A DNA stretch of 64,000 nucleotides from Phyllobacterium calauticae (lineage in GTDB: Bacteria; Pseudomonadota; Alphaproteobacteria; Rhizobiales; Rhizobiaceae), in NCBI RefSeq assembly GCF_019991125.1, contig NZ_JAGENB010000011.1:33262-97261 (forward strand), given 5' to 3'. Position numbers and translations under genes: made by a program. The notes below the pieces were generated by a model, which did not search any database, had not been told where the DNA came from, and saw only the letters and a program-made list of their open reading frames with translations. Below are positions 53,741 to 63,325 of this stretch, piece by piece; position 1 is the first letter of the stretch; each line of letters begins with the position of its first letter.

Positions 53741-53764
53741 CACGCCGCAAGCGGGAGCGGCGTG
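53741..53764 (+). other. Intercistronic stem-loop before the binding-protein gene
   Basis: CACGCCGC and GCGGCGTG form an 8-bp perfect stem with an 8-base loop between the second permease gene and the binding-protein gene, another case of a hairpin bordering a binding-protein cistron in this window. Confidence 0.6.
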
Positions 53765-53794
53765 TATTGAACAAACCCGCCTCTGGAGAAAACC

Positions 53795-54832
53795 ATGACC
53801 AAGAAACGCGTTACCATGATCATCGGCGCTGCCGTCTTCAGCGCCCAGCTTCTGCCGGCGATGGCCGACGACAAGCTCGCCGCCGCCAAGAAGGAAGGCC
53901 AATATGTCAGCTATGGCATGTCGGATGACTGGGTCAATCTCGGTACCATCTTCGCCAATATTGAAAGCAAATACGCGCTCAAGCATGTCGATACCGACAT
54001 GACGTCGGCGGAGCAGATAACGCACCTTCTCGCGGAGAAGGATGCACCTGTCATGGATATTGCCGATATCGGCTACGATTTCACCGCGCGTCTGCTGGAG
54101 AACGGCCTGGCTGCCAGCTACAAGAATACCTCGTGGGACAGCATAAAGCCGCAATACAAGGACCCCGAAGGCCGTTGGGCCGCATCCTATTGGGGCGCCA
54201 TCGCTTTCCTTGTCAACATGGACAAGGTGAAAGAGCTGCCGCAGACCTGGAATGACCTGCTCAAGCCGCAATACAAGGACATGGTCTGCAGCCGCGATCC
54301 GCGCATCTCGACCTATGCAACAGCCTCCGTCCTTGCCGCAGCCTACGCCAATGGCGGCAGCGAGGCCAATGTGCAGCCCGGCCTTGACTGGTTCAAAACA
54401 CTGCGCGACAGCGGCAACCTGCGCAACGGTGTTGTCCTGAATGTCGGCTCCGTGCAAAAGGGCGAATGCCCGATTTCCCTGGTCTATGATTTTGACGGCT
54501 TTGCCAAGCGCGATGCCACCGGCTTGCCGCTCAAGGTCATCATTCCCGCCGACGGTACCGTTGGAATGCTGTTCGCCCAGTACATCAGTTCGGTCGCACC
54601 GCACCCGAACGCGGCAAAGGTTGCCATCGACTATCTGTTCTCCAATGAAGGACAGCTGCTCCTCGCCCAGGGCTATGCTCATCCGACCCGGGACATCGCG
54701 CTGCCAGACGACGTGAAGACGAAAATGCTGCCGGCCAGCGCCTATGAGAAAGTGCGTTTTCCAACCAATTTGACCAGCTTCTCCGGCGCGATCAAGGCGA
54801 TTGCCGATGGTTGGGATAAACTCGCAAAATAG
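53795..54832 (+). CDS. Periplasmic binding protein of the PotD/FutA-like type
   Basis: 345-residue receptor with a signal peptide (about 1-24, ending LLPAMADD). Mature sequence is of the polyamine/iron/thiamine-type SBP class: EGQYVSYGMSDDWVNLGTIFANIESKYAL, LVNMDKVKELPQTWNDLLKPQYKDMVCSRDPRIS, IPADGTVGMLFAQYIS. Two cysteines in the mature chain (about 168 and 226) may form a disulphide. A GGAGAAA box precedes the ATG. Last gene of the operon; ligand not assignable. Confidence 0.87.
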   Translation: MTKKRVTMIIGAAVFSAQLLPAMADDKLAAAKKEGQYVSYGMSDDWVNLGTIFANIESKYALKHVDTDMTSAEQITHLLAEKDAPVMDIADIGYDFTARLLENGLAASYKNTSWDSIKPQYKDPEGRWAASYWGAIAFLVNMDKVKELPQTWNDLLKPQYKDMVCSRDPRISTYATASVLAAAYANGGSEANVQPGLDWFKTLRDSGNLRNGVVLNVGSVQKGECPISLVYDFDGFAKRDATGLPLKVIIPADGTVGMLFAQYISSVAPHPNAAKVAIDYLFSNEGQLLLAQGYAHPTRDIALPDDVKTKMLPASAYEKVRFPTNLTSFSGAIKAIADGWDKLAK

Positions 54833-54852
54833 TTGCTTCCAGCACAGAAGCG

Positions 54853-54884
54853 AACCGTGCGCTTACGTTGGTAAGCGCACGGTT
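54853..54884 (+). terminator. Strong terminator of the MBL/ABC operon
   Basis: AACCGTGCGCTTAC and GTAAGCGCACGGTT form a perfect 14-bp stem with a GTTG tetraloop, 21 bases after the binding-protein stop and followed by TCATTATTTAATTTAT. Confidence 0.85.
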
Positions 54885-55308
54885 TCATTATTTAATTTAT
54901 CATGAAAACATGACATCTATTTAATATATATCTATAATTTCCATTTCATTGGTGAAAATAAATTCCTAAAGCCGTACATGAAGACACACATATCCGCCGG
55001 AGGCGCGAAGTGGCCGGTTCGGGAATATGATATCAAATATTTATGTCTGTCAGAATTCGTTCTATTGCATTATGGGCAATCAAATGAGAATGCTTGTTCC
55101 CATGAGTCGCGTTTGAGTCCGCAAGGAATTTGTTCCGATGCCTCGTTCAATGCTGAGCCCCGCTTTGCCGATGTACATTTCAAAATAATCCATCGCACCC
55201 GTCGAAACCTCCCGTGATGGTTCGTCATCACAGATGAGACGCATCAAGCGCTTCTGTTGCCGGACAAACCGGGCCTACCCAGATTCCATATCAAATCAAG
55301 GCAGCTCC
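54885..55308. other. A/T-rich intergenic region before the drug exporter gene
   Basis: About 420 bases with visibly lower G+C than the surroundings, especially 54890-54970. I see no convincing gene: the only sizeable frame (54978-55217, 79 codons) has no ribosome-binding site and an unlikely composition. A short inverted repeat GTGATG...CATCAC (55214-55231) lies 78 bp before the exporter start and could be regulatory. Confidence 0.5.
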
Positions 55309-56787
55309 ATGACCCATGATACACCGACCTATGCCGATGGGACGTCGTCTGCGTCTCCCGTGCAAGACCATAGCGCCCGCAACAGGCTTGTCATTGCCTT
55401 GCTCCTGGTGTCGGCGTTTGTCGTCATTCTCAATGAAACCATCATGGGCGTGGCGTTGCCGCATTTGATGGCGGATCTGAAAATCACGGCAAGTGCTGCC
55501 CAGTGGCTGACCACGGCGTTCATGCTGACCATGGCCGTGGTGATCCCGATCACCGGCTTTCTGCTGCAGCGGCTGCACACGCGGCAGGTGTTCATTCTGG
55601 CCATGTCCCTGTTCAGCACCGGCACATTGGTATGCGCGCTGGCACCGGGTTTCCCGGAGCTGGTCGTCGGACGGGTCGTCCAGGCGTCCGGCACCGCGGT
55701 GATGATGCCATTGCTCATGACCACGATCATGAATCTCGTGCCGCCGGAAACGCGCGGCAAGACCATGGGCAACATCTCCATTGTCATTTCCGTGGCCCCG
55801 GCCATCGGACCGACCATTTCCGGGCTGATCCTTTCCGCACTCGACTGGCGCTGGCTGTTCCTGCTGGTCCTGCCGATCTCGCTGCTGGCGCTGGCCCTCG
55901 GCACCCTGCGCATGCGCAATGTAACGGTTCCGATCAAGGCGCCGATCGATATCCTCTCCATCTTTCTCTCGGCCATCGGTTTCGGCAGTTTCGTTTACGG
56001 CCTCAGCGGACTTGGTGAAGCCGCCATCCATACCCCGGCCGTATCGCCCTGGTTCCCGCTCGTGCTGGGAGCAGTGGTCATCGCGGTTTTCGTCCTGCGC
56101 CAGCTGCAGCTGCAAAAGCAGGGTCGGGCCCTGCTCGACCTGCGCACATTGACCATACGGACGTTCGCGATTTCGACCGCGATGATGGCGATCCTGATGA
56201 TGTCGATGTTTGGCGTTTTCATCCTGCTGCCGCTTTATCTGCAGAACGTCCTCGGGCTTTCGACGCTGGAGACAGGATTGCTGATGTTGCCGGGCGGCCT
56301 GATCATGGGGCTTTGCGCGCCCACTGTCGGCAGCCTCTTCGACAAGTACGGACCGAAACCGCTGATCATCCCCGGCGCCATCGTCTTGAGCCTCGTGCTG
56401 TGGGGTCTCGTCTTCGTGCAGCAGGACACGCCCTTCTGGGTCCTTTTGATCGCGCATATCGTGCTGAGCATCGGCCTCGCGCTCATGTTCACGCCCTTGT
56501 TCACGGTCAGCCTCGGTTCATTGCCGCCGCAGCTTTATTCCCATGGCAGCGCCATGATCGGCACCACCCAGCAGGTGGCCGGTGCGGCGGGAACGGCGCT
56601 GTTTGTCGCCATCATGACCTTGCGTTCGGCAAGCCTTGCTGCGGGCGGGGCCGATATTCTGACCGCCACCACCGGCGGCATCAAAACCGCTTTTCTCTGC
56701 GGAGCGATTATCTCGCTGGGCGCCGTCATCGCGGCATTTTTTATCCGGAAACCCGAAGGGAGCCAGGCTTCAGGCGGGTATCACTGA
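55309..56787 (+). CDS. DHA2-family MFS multidrug exporter
   Basis: 492-residue proton antiporter with 14 predicted helices. N-terminal DHA2 motif LNETIMGVALPHLMADLKITASAAQWLTTAFMLTMAVVIPITGFLLQRL, motif A-like LHTRQVF, motif C region PAIGPTISGLIL. The ATG at 55309 is the first methionine before the cytoplasmic N-terminus (AAGG upstream); a start 25 codons earlier gives an unlikely basic, cysteine-containing extension. No adjacent regulator gene; convergent with the PTS fusion gene (5-bp gap). Confidence 0.9.
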   Translation: MTHDTPTYADGTSSASPVQDHSARNRLVIALLLVSAFVVILNETIMGVALPHLMADLKITASAAQWLTTAFMLTMAVVIPITGFLLQRLHTRQVFILAMSLFSTGTLVCALAPGFPELVVGRVVQASGTAVMMPLLMTTIMNLVPPETRGKTMGNISIVISVAPAIGPTISGLILSALDWRWLFLLVLPISLLALALGTLRMRNVTVPIKAPIDILSIFLSAIGFGSFVYGLSGLGEAAIHTPAVSPWFPLVLGAVVIAVFVLRQLQLQKQGRALLDLRTLTIRTFAISTAMMAILMMSMFGVFILLPLYLQNVLGLSTLETGLLMLPGGLIMGLCAPTVGSLFDKYGPKPLIIPGAIVLSLVLWGLVFVQQDTPFWVLLIAHIVLSIGLALMFTPLFTVSLGSLPPQLYSHGSAMIGTTQQVAGAAGTALFVAIMTLRSASLAAGGADILTATTGGIKTAFLCGAIISLGAVIAAFFIRKPEGSQASGGYH

Positions 56788-56792
56788 ACGGT

Positions 56793-59267
56793 TCAAGCCC
56801 GTTTCTTAGAACGTTGATCGCCGGTTTCGCCGTCCGAAAGGGTTTTCCGCACATCGGCCGCTGAAGCAGCATCCTGCCAGCGGTCCCGCAGATCCCGCAG
56901 GTTTACCTCTGTTCCGAGCAATCGCTTTGCCACACGCGGCAGCGATGCCGCCCCCATGCTGAGCTTGGTCACGCCGGACGCGACAAGAAGAAGGGCTGCA
57001 TCGGGATCACCTGCGGCTTCGCCGCAGACGGAAACCGGAATAGTGGTCGCTCCCGCCGCTTCGACAACATCGCGGATGAGGGAAAGCACGGCCGGATGGG
57101 CCGCATCGGCAAAGGTGCCAAGCCGTGGATTGCCCCGCTCCGCCGCAAGGGTGTACTGGGTCAGATCGTTGGTGCCGATGGAAAAGAAATCCGCCGCATG
57201 CGCAAACTGTTTCGCCGTCAGCGCGGCAGCCGGCACCTCAACCATGATGCCGAGATCAATGGGCCAGCGATGATCGATTTTTGCAGCATCGAGCGCCGCA
57301 TGTGCCTCGTCCAGTGCCCGGCGCGCCGCGTGGAGTTCATCGACCTGAGTCACCATGGGCAGCATGATCCGCACATCGTGCCCGGCGGCAGCGCGCAGGA
57401 TCGCACGCAGCTGCGTCTGGAAGATTGCCGGTTCCGCGAGGGAAAGACGCAGGCCACGCACACCGAGGAACGGGTTGGCTTCTTCAGGCATGTTCATATA
57501 GGGAACAGGCTTGTCCCCTCCGGCGTCCAGCGTGCGCACGACAATCGGCTTGCCCGCGAATACATCGAAGATCGCTTTGAGTTCGCGCATCTGCTCGATT
57601 TCACCGGGGGCCTCCTGCCGGTCCAGAAACATCATTTCGGTGCGCAGCAGGCCGATGCCCAAGGCACCGGCTTTCACTGCAGCCTTGGCATCGCCAACGC
57701 CGACAACATTGGCCCACAGCTCAATTCGGCGCCCGTCGCGCATTTCGATGCTGCCGTCAATCAGGGGGGAGCCGGAAGCATCCCGCTTTTCTTCATCACG
57801 CGCTTTGACAAAAGGCGCGCTTTGTTCGGGCGTCGGATCGAACAGAACAGCACCGGTGGCGCCATCGAATGCAACGGTTGCCGCGTCCGCCGGAACAAGT
57901 CCTTCGGCATTGGCGATGGCCGGAATACCGGCCCCGCGCAACAGGATTGCCGCATGCGATGTCGCGCCGCCGCGCCGCTCGATCACCCCGAGGACCTGAG
58001 CGGGATCGAGAACAAGGGCTACGGACGGCGGCAACTCGTCCGCAAGCAAGATGGCTGGCGGCCCAGCCGGCAGTTCAAACGCCGCACGGCCGAGCAACGC
58101 TGCGATGATTGTATCGCGCAGATCGAGCAGATCGGCTTCGCGCGCACGCAGATAGGCATCTTCAAGGCTGCGATATGCCAGTGTCGCCTTGTCAAAGACC
58201 GCCGAAACCGCAGCGGTTGCATTCAATTTTTCATCGGTGATTTTGGTCCGGGCAGCGGGAATGAGTCCGGGCTCAGCCAGAAGTCCGATTTGAACAGCCG
58301 CAATGTCTCCCGCCATGCCATGCGTCTTGCCCAGGGTTTCGCCGACGGAGGCAATGACGACATCCAGACGGGCAATTTCGGCCTGCGGATCGGCAATGGA
58401 TGCGTTCGACACCTCGAGCACGGGGCGCTTGAGAACAGTCAGCGGTCCAACGGCGATCCCCGGAGAAACGGGTGTCGCATTGCCTTTTGCGACGACTTGC
58501 GCTGGTGCTGCTGCAGGGTCGGCCTTGCCGGCCAGGCTCTGGATCAGGTCGCGCATGGCGGATACGGCCTGTTGTGCATCCGCACCGCTCGCCGTGATGA
58601 TGAGGCGATCGCCTTGCCGCACGCCAAGCGTCATGAGGTCGATCATGCTGACCGCCGAAGCGGCTGATTTGTTGCCTTCCGCCCGGGCAATGCCGATCTG
58701 CGATTTGAATTTTGCAGCCAGTGCCGCAACCTGCGCGGCGGGGCGCGCATGCAGACCATGCGGATCCGGGATGACCGCCTCCGCCGTGGCATCGGGCGCG
58801 CCGGTATCTGCCGGTGCGGCTTCCGGCGCTGACGAAACCTCACCGCCCAGCTGCTCGATCTTGGGCCGCAGCGCCTGCACCGCCTGACGCTCAACCTCCG
58901 CGCGCGGCAGGCCCTGCCCTGCTGCCACCGCAGCCGCGATGGCACCTTCGACAAACGGCGCCGCCGATAAAATCACACGCGTGCGCTGGTCACCCTCGGC
59001 CAGGTCCAGCGCCATCTCCGCCGACAGAAGTGCGCTGCCGAGATCCATAAGCACGAGACAGCCCGCCGGATGGTCCGCCTCGGTCAAGGCTTCGAGAATA
59101 CGCATGGCGTCGGTGCCGATCTCGTCACCATTGTCCCCCATCCCGGCGGCGCAGATGATCGTGACCGTATCCCCGGTCATCTGCCGCGCCAGCGTGGCGA
59201 CACCCTCGGCAAGCATGCGGGAATGCGAAACGAGGATGAGCGCGACGTGATCAGACGCGCCGCTCAT
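56793..59267 (-). CDS. dhaM: DhaM-HPr-Enzyme I fusion phosphotransferase
   Basis: 824-residue fusion that carries phosphate from PEP to the dihydroxyacetone kinase. Domain 1 (about 1-135) is the DhaM EIIA-mannose-like domain with H15 (LVSHSRMLAEG); domain 2 (about 160-250) is HPr with H173 (PHGLHARPAAQV); domain 3 (about 262-810) is a complete Enzyme I with H438 (GGATSHAAILLRG), the PEP-binding barrel (LRTEMMFLDRQEAPGEIEQ, VRTLDAGGDKPVPY) and the C-terminal Cys in SVCGEAAGDP. E. coli DhaM has only a truncated EI part and needs the general EI; here the full EI makes the system self-contained. Overlaps dhaL by four bases. Confidence 0.93.
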   Translation of the reverse strand: MSGASDHVALILVSHSRMLAEGVATLARQMTGDTVTIICAAGMGDNGDEIGTDAMRILEALTEADHPAGCLVLMDLGSALLSAEMALDLAEGDQRTRVILSAAPFVEGAIAAAVAAGQGLPRAEVERQAVQALRPKIEQLGGEVSSAPEAAPADTGAPDATAEAVIPDPHGLHARPAAQVAALAAKFKSQIGIARAEGNKSAASAVSMIDLMTLGVRQGDRLIITASGADAQQAVSAMRDLIQSLAGKADPAAAPAQVVAKGNATPVSPGIAVGPLTVLKRPVLEVSNASIADPQAEIARLDVVIASVGETLGKTHGMAGDIAAVQIGLLAEPGLIPAARTKITDEKLNATAAVSAVFDKATLAYRSLEDAYLRAREADLLDLRDTIIAALLGRAAFELPAGPPAILLADELPPSVALVLDPAQVLGVIERRGGATSHAAILLRGAGIPAIANAEGLVPADAATVAFDGATGAVLFDPTPEQSAPFVKARDEEKRDASGSPLIDGSIEMRDGRRIELWANVVGVGDAKAAVKAGALGIGLLRTEMMFLDRQEAPGEIEQMRELKAIFDVFAGKPIVVRTLDAGGDKPVPYMNMPEEANPFLGVRGLRLSLAEPAIFQTQLRAILRAAAGHDVRIMLPMVTQVDELHAARRALDEAHAALDAAKIDHRWPIDLGIMVEVPAAALTAKQFAHAADFFSIGTNDLTQYTLAAERGNPRLGTFADAAHPAVLSLIRDVVEAAGATTIPVSVCGEAAGDPDAALLLVASGVTKLSMGAASLPRVAKRLLGTEVNLRDLRDRWQDAASAADVRKTLSDGETGDQRSKKRA

Positions 59268-59893
59268 GCTGCGGCAACATCGGCGAGTGCTTTAAGCAGG
59301 TAATGGGTGGACGTCGCGCCGGGATCCTGATGCCCCACGCTGCGGTCCCCGAGATAACTCGCGCGGCCCTTGTGCGCAACGAGCGGGATGGTTGCCTTCA
59401 TGCCGGTTTCGGCGGCCGCCGCGCTCAGGGCCAGCGCTTCGGCAAGCGGCTTGCCGGCGGCCTGCTTCAGCGCATCGGCGGCAGGAGACAGCGCATCGAT
59501 CATGGTCTTGTCGCCCAGCGCCGCCTTGCCGCGCTGCACGATGCCGGCAAGAGCGGCTTCCAGGCACGCCGTCCAGTCGGCAAGGGTAAGATCAACCTTG
59601 CCCGTCGCCTTCACCGCAGCGCTGAGAAAAAATGTCGAATAGAGCGGACCGCTGGCGCCGCCCACGGTCGAGAGCAATGTCATCGCCGCCGTCTTGAAGA
59701 CAGCAGCGGCATCCGGGAATGACTGATCCGCCAGTTTGGCTTTGACCGCGAGGAAGCCGCGGGCCATGTTCTCACCGTGATCGCTATCGCCGATCGGCGC
59801 ATCGAGTTCCGTCAGATAGGCCTTTTCACGCTCATAGACATCGGCAGCACGGTTGATCCACGTGACAAGCGTTGCGACGGACAGCACATCCAT
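59264..59893 (-). CDS. dhaL: Dihydroxyacetone kinase ADP-binding subunit
   Basis: 209-residue helical-barrel subunit holding tightly bound ADP that is rephosphorylated by DhaM and passes phosphate to dihydroxyacetone on DhaK. The Mg-ADP motif DAPIGDSDHGENMARGF is at about residues 30-46; TLLSTVGGASGPLYSTFF and the C-terminal GHQDPGATSTHYLL are typical. GGGAG lies upstream of the ATG. Four-base overlap with the PTS fusion gene; 111 bp from dhaK with two stem-loops between. Confidence 0.95.
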   Translation of the reverse strand: MDVLSVATLVTWINRAADVYEREKAYLTELDAPIGDSDHGENMARGFLAVKAKLADQSFPDAAAVFKTAAMTLLSTVGGASGPLYSTFFLSAAVKATGKVDLTLADWTACLEAALAGIVQRGKAALGDKTMIDALSPAADALKQAAGKPLAEALALSAAAAETGMKATIPLVAHKGRASYLGDRSVGHQDPGATSTHYLLKALADVAAA

Positions 59894-59927
59894 TTGAATA
59901 TCTCCCGGATAGATTTTGACAACAATG

Positions 59928-59993
59928 GTCCCACCCCGCGAACGGGATGGGACTTGACTTCACAGCCTGGCCGAAGCCCGGACAGAGGGCTTC
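59928..59993 (-). other. Two intercistronic stem-loops between dhaK and dhaL
   Basis: On the minus strand GTCCCATCCCG and CGGGGTGGGAC (59943-59953 and 59928-59938) pair over 11 bp, with one G-U wobble, around a UUCG tetraloop closed by C-G, an exceptionally stable form. A second stem GAAGCCC/GGGCTTC (59973-59979 with 59987-59993) has a 7-base loop. They probably act in mRNA processing or partial termination within the dha operon. Confidence 0.7.
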
Positions 59994-60004
59994 AGCCGAT
60001 CATG

Positions 60005-61006
60005 TCAGGCGCCCCAGCGCAGCGATGGCGTGACCACCGGAGCGTCCCAGAACTTCACCATTTCATCGTCCAGTTTCAGCAGGGTGATCGAGCAGCCCGC
60101 CATTTCCAGACTGGTGACATAGGACCCGACAAGATTGCGGACGACTTTCAGCCCGTGTTTCGCCGCGATCTCATATGCCTTGCGATAGACGATATACAGT
60201 TCGATCTGCGGCGTCCCCCCCATGCCATTGACGAAGAGAAGCACATTGTCGCCGCTCTTGAAAGGCAGGTCCTCGAGAATGGGCTCGAGCAGCATTTCCG
60301 CCACGCGGTCCGCACTCTCCAGCTTCACCCGGTGCCGGCCCGGCTCGCCATGAATGCCGATGCCGATTTCCATCTCATCCTCCTGCAGGATGAAGGATGG
60401 CTTGCCCGCATGCGGCACTGTGCAGGCCGACAATGCCATGCCCATGGAGCGGCCGTTGGCATTGACCCTGCGGCAAAGATCCGCCACCGGTGCGAGCGGC
60501 ATCCTGGCTTCTGCGGCACCGCCGCATATCTTCTCCGCCAGAACCGTCGTGGCAACGCCGCGCCGGCCGGCGGTCCATGTCGAATCCTTCACCGCCACGT
60601 CATCGTCGATAACAACGCTTTCGACGTCAATGCCTTCTGCCCGGGCAAGATCGGCGGCCATTTCGAAATTCATCACATCGCCGGTATAGTTCTTGACGAT
60701 GTGAAGAATGCCTGCGCCGCCGTTGACGGCCTTTGATGCTTCCAGCATCTGGTCCGGGGTCGGGCTGGTGAAGACCGCTCCCGGGCAGGCTGCATCGAGC
60801 ATGCCCCGGCCGACAAAGCCGCCATGCATGGGTTCATGACCGCTGCCGCCCCCCGAAAGGAGGGCGGTTTTTCCCCGAACGGGCGCATCGGCCCGCGTGA
60901 TGAAATTGGGGTTGCGGTGGACTCGGATCAGATCGCCATGGGCGGCCGTCATGCCGTCCAGAGCTTCCTCCACGACAGCGTCGGGAGCGTTGATCAGCTT
61001 TTTCAT
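60005..61006 (-). CDS. dhaK: Dihydroxyacetone kinase substrate-binding subunit
   Basis: 333-residue subunit that binds dihydroxyacetone covalently as a hemiaminal through a histidine (about H218, in IGIHGEPG). Other signatures: [19 protein letters not shown] (residues 48-66) and [19 protein letters not shown] stands before the ATG. It follows glpF by 15 bases, so facilitator and kinase are one transcription unit. Confidence 0.95.
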   Translation of the reverse strand: MKKLINAPDAVVEEALDGMTAAHGDLIRVHRNPNFITRADAPVRGKTALLSGGGSGHEPMHGGFVGRGMLDAACPGAVFTSPTPDQMLEASKAVNGGAGILHIVKNYTGDVMNFEMAADLARAEGIDVESVVIDDDVAVKDSTWTAGRRGVATTVLAEKICGGAAEARMPLAPVADLCRRVNANGRSMGMALSACTVPHAGKPSFILQEDEMEIGIGIHGEPGRHRVKLESADRVAEMLLEPILEDLPFKSGDNVLLFVNGMGGTPQIELYIVYRKAYEIAAKHGLKVVRNLVGSYVTSLEMAGCSITLLKLDDEMVKFWDAPVVTPSLRWGA

Positions 61007-61021
61007 GCCAGCCTCCTTGGG

Positions 61022-61747
61022 TTAAATCAGGGCCTTGATGAAGAACGCAGCAATGATAGCACCAACGATAGGACCGACCACCGGAATCCACGAATAGCCC
61101 CAATCGGAGCCGCCCTTGCCGGAGATCGGCAGCACGGCGTGAGCAATACGCGGTCCAAGATCGCGGGCCGGATTGATGGCGTAACCGGTGGTTCCGCCGA
61201 GCGACAGGCCGATGGCCCACACCAGCATGGCAACCATGTAAGGTCCGATGGCCGGGGTGATGCCGGCGCCTGCAACCGCTTTCGAGAAGATGGCGGCAAT
61301 GACGAAGACCAGCACGAAGGTGCCGATGATTTCACTGATAAGGTTTGCCCCGGTATTGCGAATGGCCGGTCCCGTGCAGAAAACCGCAAGTTTCAGGCCG
61401 GCGTCCGATGTTTTCGCCCAATGCGGCAGATATTGCAGCCAGACGATAACCCCGCCGAGGAAAGCACCAATGAGCTGAGCCGGAATATAGGACGCAATCT
61501 TCGAATAATCGCCCGATACAACAGCAAAACCGATTGTCACTGCCGGATTGATGTGCGCGTCGGGACTGCCTGTCGATGTGGCGACAAACACGCCCGCGAG
61601 CACCGCAAATGCCCAGCCGGCGGTGATTGCCACCCAGCCCGCATTCTGCGCTTTCGAACCCTGCAGCAAAACACCGGCAACGACGCCGTCGCCGAGAATG
61701 ATGAGCATCATCGTCCCCAATAGTTCACCGATGAATGGTGTATGCAT
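61022..61747 (-). CDS. glpF: Glycerol facilitator (aquaglyceroporin)
   Basis: 241-residue channel with six helices and two half-helices. Both NPA boxes are present: AHINPAVT (about 66-73) and YAINPARDLGPR (about 193-204); the aspartate right after the second box marks the glycerol-conducting branch. An AGGAGGAGG run precedes the ATG. Confidence 0.94.
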   Translation of the reverse strand: MHTPFIGELLGTMMLIILGDGVVAGVLLQGSKAQNAGWVAITAGWAFAVLAGVFVATSTGSPDAHINPAVTIGFAVVSGDYSKIASYIPAQLIGAFLGGVIVWLQYLPHWAKTSDAGLKLAVFCTGPAIRNTGANLISEIIGTFVLVFVIAAIFSKAVAGAGITPAIGPYMVAMLVWAIGLSLGGTTGYAINPARDLGPRIAHAVLPISGKGGSDWGYSWIPVVGPIVGAIIAAFFIKALI

Positions 61748-61785
61748 AGTCTCCTCCTCCTCAAAATGATGATGAATGGCACAAA

Positions 61786-61810
61786 GGGAGCTGCAACGAG
61801 CGCAGCTCCC
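61786..61810 (-). terminator. Stem-loop between glpK and glpF
   Basis: GGGAGCTGC and GCAGCTCCC form a 9-bp perfect stem with a 7-base loop, 16 bases beyond the glpK stop and followed by TTTGTG on the minus strand. It may end or attenuate glpK transcription before glpF-dhaKLM. Confidence 0.65.
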
Positions 61811-61825
61811 CCAATTGACGATGTA

Positions 61826-63325
61826 TTAATCCACCCAGTCGAGCGACCGGGTTACGGCCTTGTTCCAGGCGGTAAAGAGCTTGGTACGCTCGGCCTTTGA
61901 CATGGCCGGATGCCAACGCTTGTCGACACCCCAGTTTTCCACGATGTCATTGGTGGATTTCCAATAACCGACGGCGAGACCGGCGGCGTAGGCGGCACCG
62001 AGGGCTGTGGTTTCGATGACCTTCGGGCGCACGACCGGCACGTCGAGAATGTCCGACTGGAACTGCATCAGCAATTCATTGACGGTCATGCCGCCATCCG
62101 TGCGCAGTTCCTTGATCTCGACCTTGGAGTCCTTGACCATGGCGTCGAGCACTTCGCGCACCTGGTAGGCGCTGGCCTCAAGCGCCGCGCGGGCGATGTG
62201 CCCCTTGTTGGCAAAACGTGTCAGGCCGGCAATGACGCCGCGGGCGCTGTCCTTCCAATGCGGCGCATAAAGACCGGAAAACGCCGGGACAAAATACACG
62301 TCGCCATTGTCTTCCACCGTCCGGGCCAAAGCTTCGACGTCGGGGCTTGTCTGGATGATGCCGAGGTTGTCACGCAGCCATTGCACGAGGGCGCCGGTGA
62401 TGGCGATGGAACCTTCAAGCGCATAAACCGCCTTCTTGTCCCCGAGCTTGTAACCGACCGTTGTCAGCAGGCCGAAGGTCGATGGAACGAGCTTTTCACC
62501 CGTATTCATCAGCATGAAGCAGCCGGTACCATAGGTATTCTTGGCTTCACCCGGATTGAGGCATGCCTGGCCGAACAATGCCGCCTGCTGATCGCCGAGA
62601 ATGCCGGCAACGGGCACGCCCTGGAGCGGTGCCGCCTTGATCTCGCCATAGACTTCACTCGACGAGCGGATGGTCGGCAGGCAGGCGCGCGGAATGTTGA
62701 AGAGCTTGAGAATCTCGTCATCCCAATCCAGGGTCTTGAGGTTCATCAGCTGTGTGCGGGAGGCATTCGTCACATCCGTGATGTGGATGCCGCCATCGGC
62801 GCCGCCGGTGAGGTTCCAGACCAGCCAGGTATCGATATTGCCGAAAAGCACCTCTCCCGCTTCAGCCTTGGCGCGCGCGCCGGGCACATTGTCGAGAAGC
62901 CAATGCAGCTTCAATCCGGAAAAATAGGTCGCAAGAGGCAGGCCTGTCTTTTCGCGCAGCCGATCCTTGCCGCCGTCTTTCTGGTAGCGGCCGACGAGTT
63001 GGTCCGTGCGTGTATCCATCCAGACCACGGCATTGTGCAGCGGCGCGCCGGTCTTCTTGTCCCACAGGACAGTTGTTTCGCGCTGATTGGTGATACCGAC
63101 CGAGACCAGATCCGATGCGGAAAGCTTGGCTTTCTTGAGCGCACCGGCAACGACGCTCATCGTGTTGCGCCAGATCTCGATCGCGTTGTGTTCAACCCAG
63201 CCGGGTTTGGGAAATATCTGCTCGTGTTCCTTTTGATCGACGGCAATGACAGTACCCTTTCGATCAAAGATGATGAATCGGGAACTGGTTGTGCCCTGAT
63301 CAATGGATCCAACATATTTCGTCAT
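61826..63325 (-). CDS. glpK: Glycerol kinase
   Basis: 499-residue FGGY-family kinase, ATP plus glycerol to glycerol 3-phosphate. N-terminal phosphate loop [15 protein letters not shown], glycerol-site region [41 protein letters not shown] and the FGGY C-terminal signature [22 protein letters not shown]. The ATG at 63325 has GGAGG upstream and gives the normal family length; a 53-codon longer frame is rejected. Confidence 0.97.
   Translation of the reverse strand: MTKYVGSIDQGTTSSRFIIFDRKGTVIAVDQKEHEQIFPKPGWVEHNAIEIWRNTMSVVAGALKKAKLSASDLVSVGITNQRETTVLWDKKTGAPLHNAVVWMDTRTDQLVGRYQKDGGKDRLREKTGLPLATYFSGLKLHWLLDNVPGARAKAEAGEVLFGNIDTWLVWNLTGGADGGIHITDVTNASRTQLMNLKTLDWDDEILKLFNIPRACLPTIRSSSEVYGEIKAAPLQGVPVAGILGDQQAALFGQACLNPGEAKNTYGTGCFMLMNTGEKLVPSTFGLLTTVGYKLGDKKAVYALEGSIAITGALVQWLRDNLGIIQTSPDVEALARTVEDNGDVYFVPAFSGLYAPHWKDSARGVIAGLTRFANKGHIARAALEASAYQVREVLDAMVKDSKVEIKELRTDGGMTVNELLMQFQSDILDVPVVRPKVIETTALGAAYAAGLAVGYWKSTNDIVENWGVDKRWHPAMSKAERTKLFTAWNKAVTRSLDWVD

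Noticed and set aside
52066..54832. Search for an ATPase gene belonging to the PotB/PotC-type permeases
   Set aside because: No Walker A/signature pair in any frame between 48 and 56 kb; the ATPases in the window belong to the DevA, AgpD and DppDF systems.
54978..55217. 79-codon frame in the A/T-rich gap
   Set aside because: No ribosome-binding site, no recognisable protein features; probably chance.
57096..58667. 523-codon plus-strand frame over the DhaM-HPr-EI gene
   Set aside because: Antisense shadow without motifs or ribosome-binding site.
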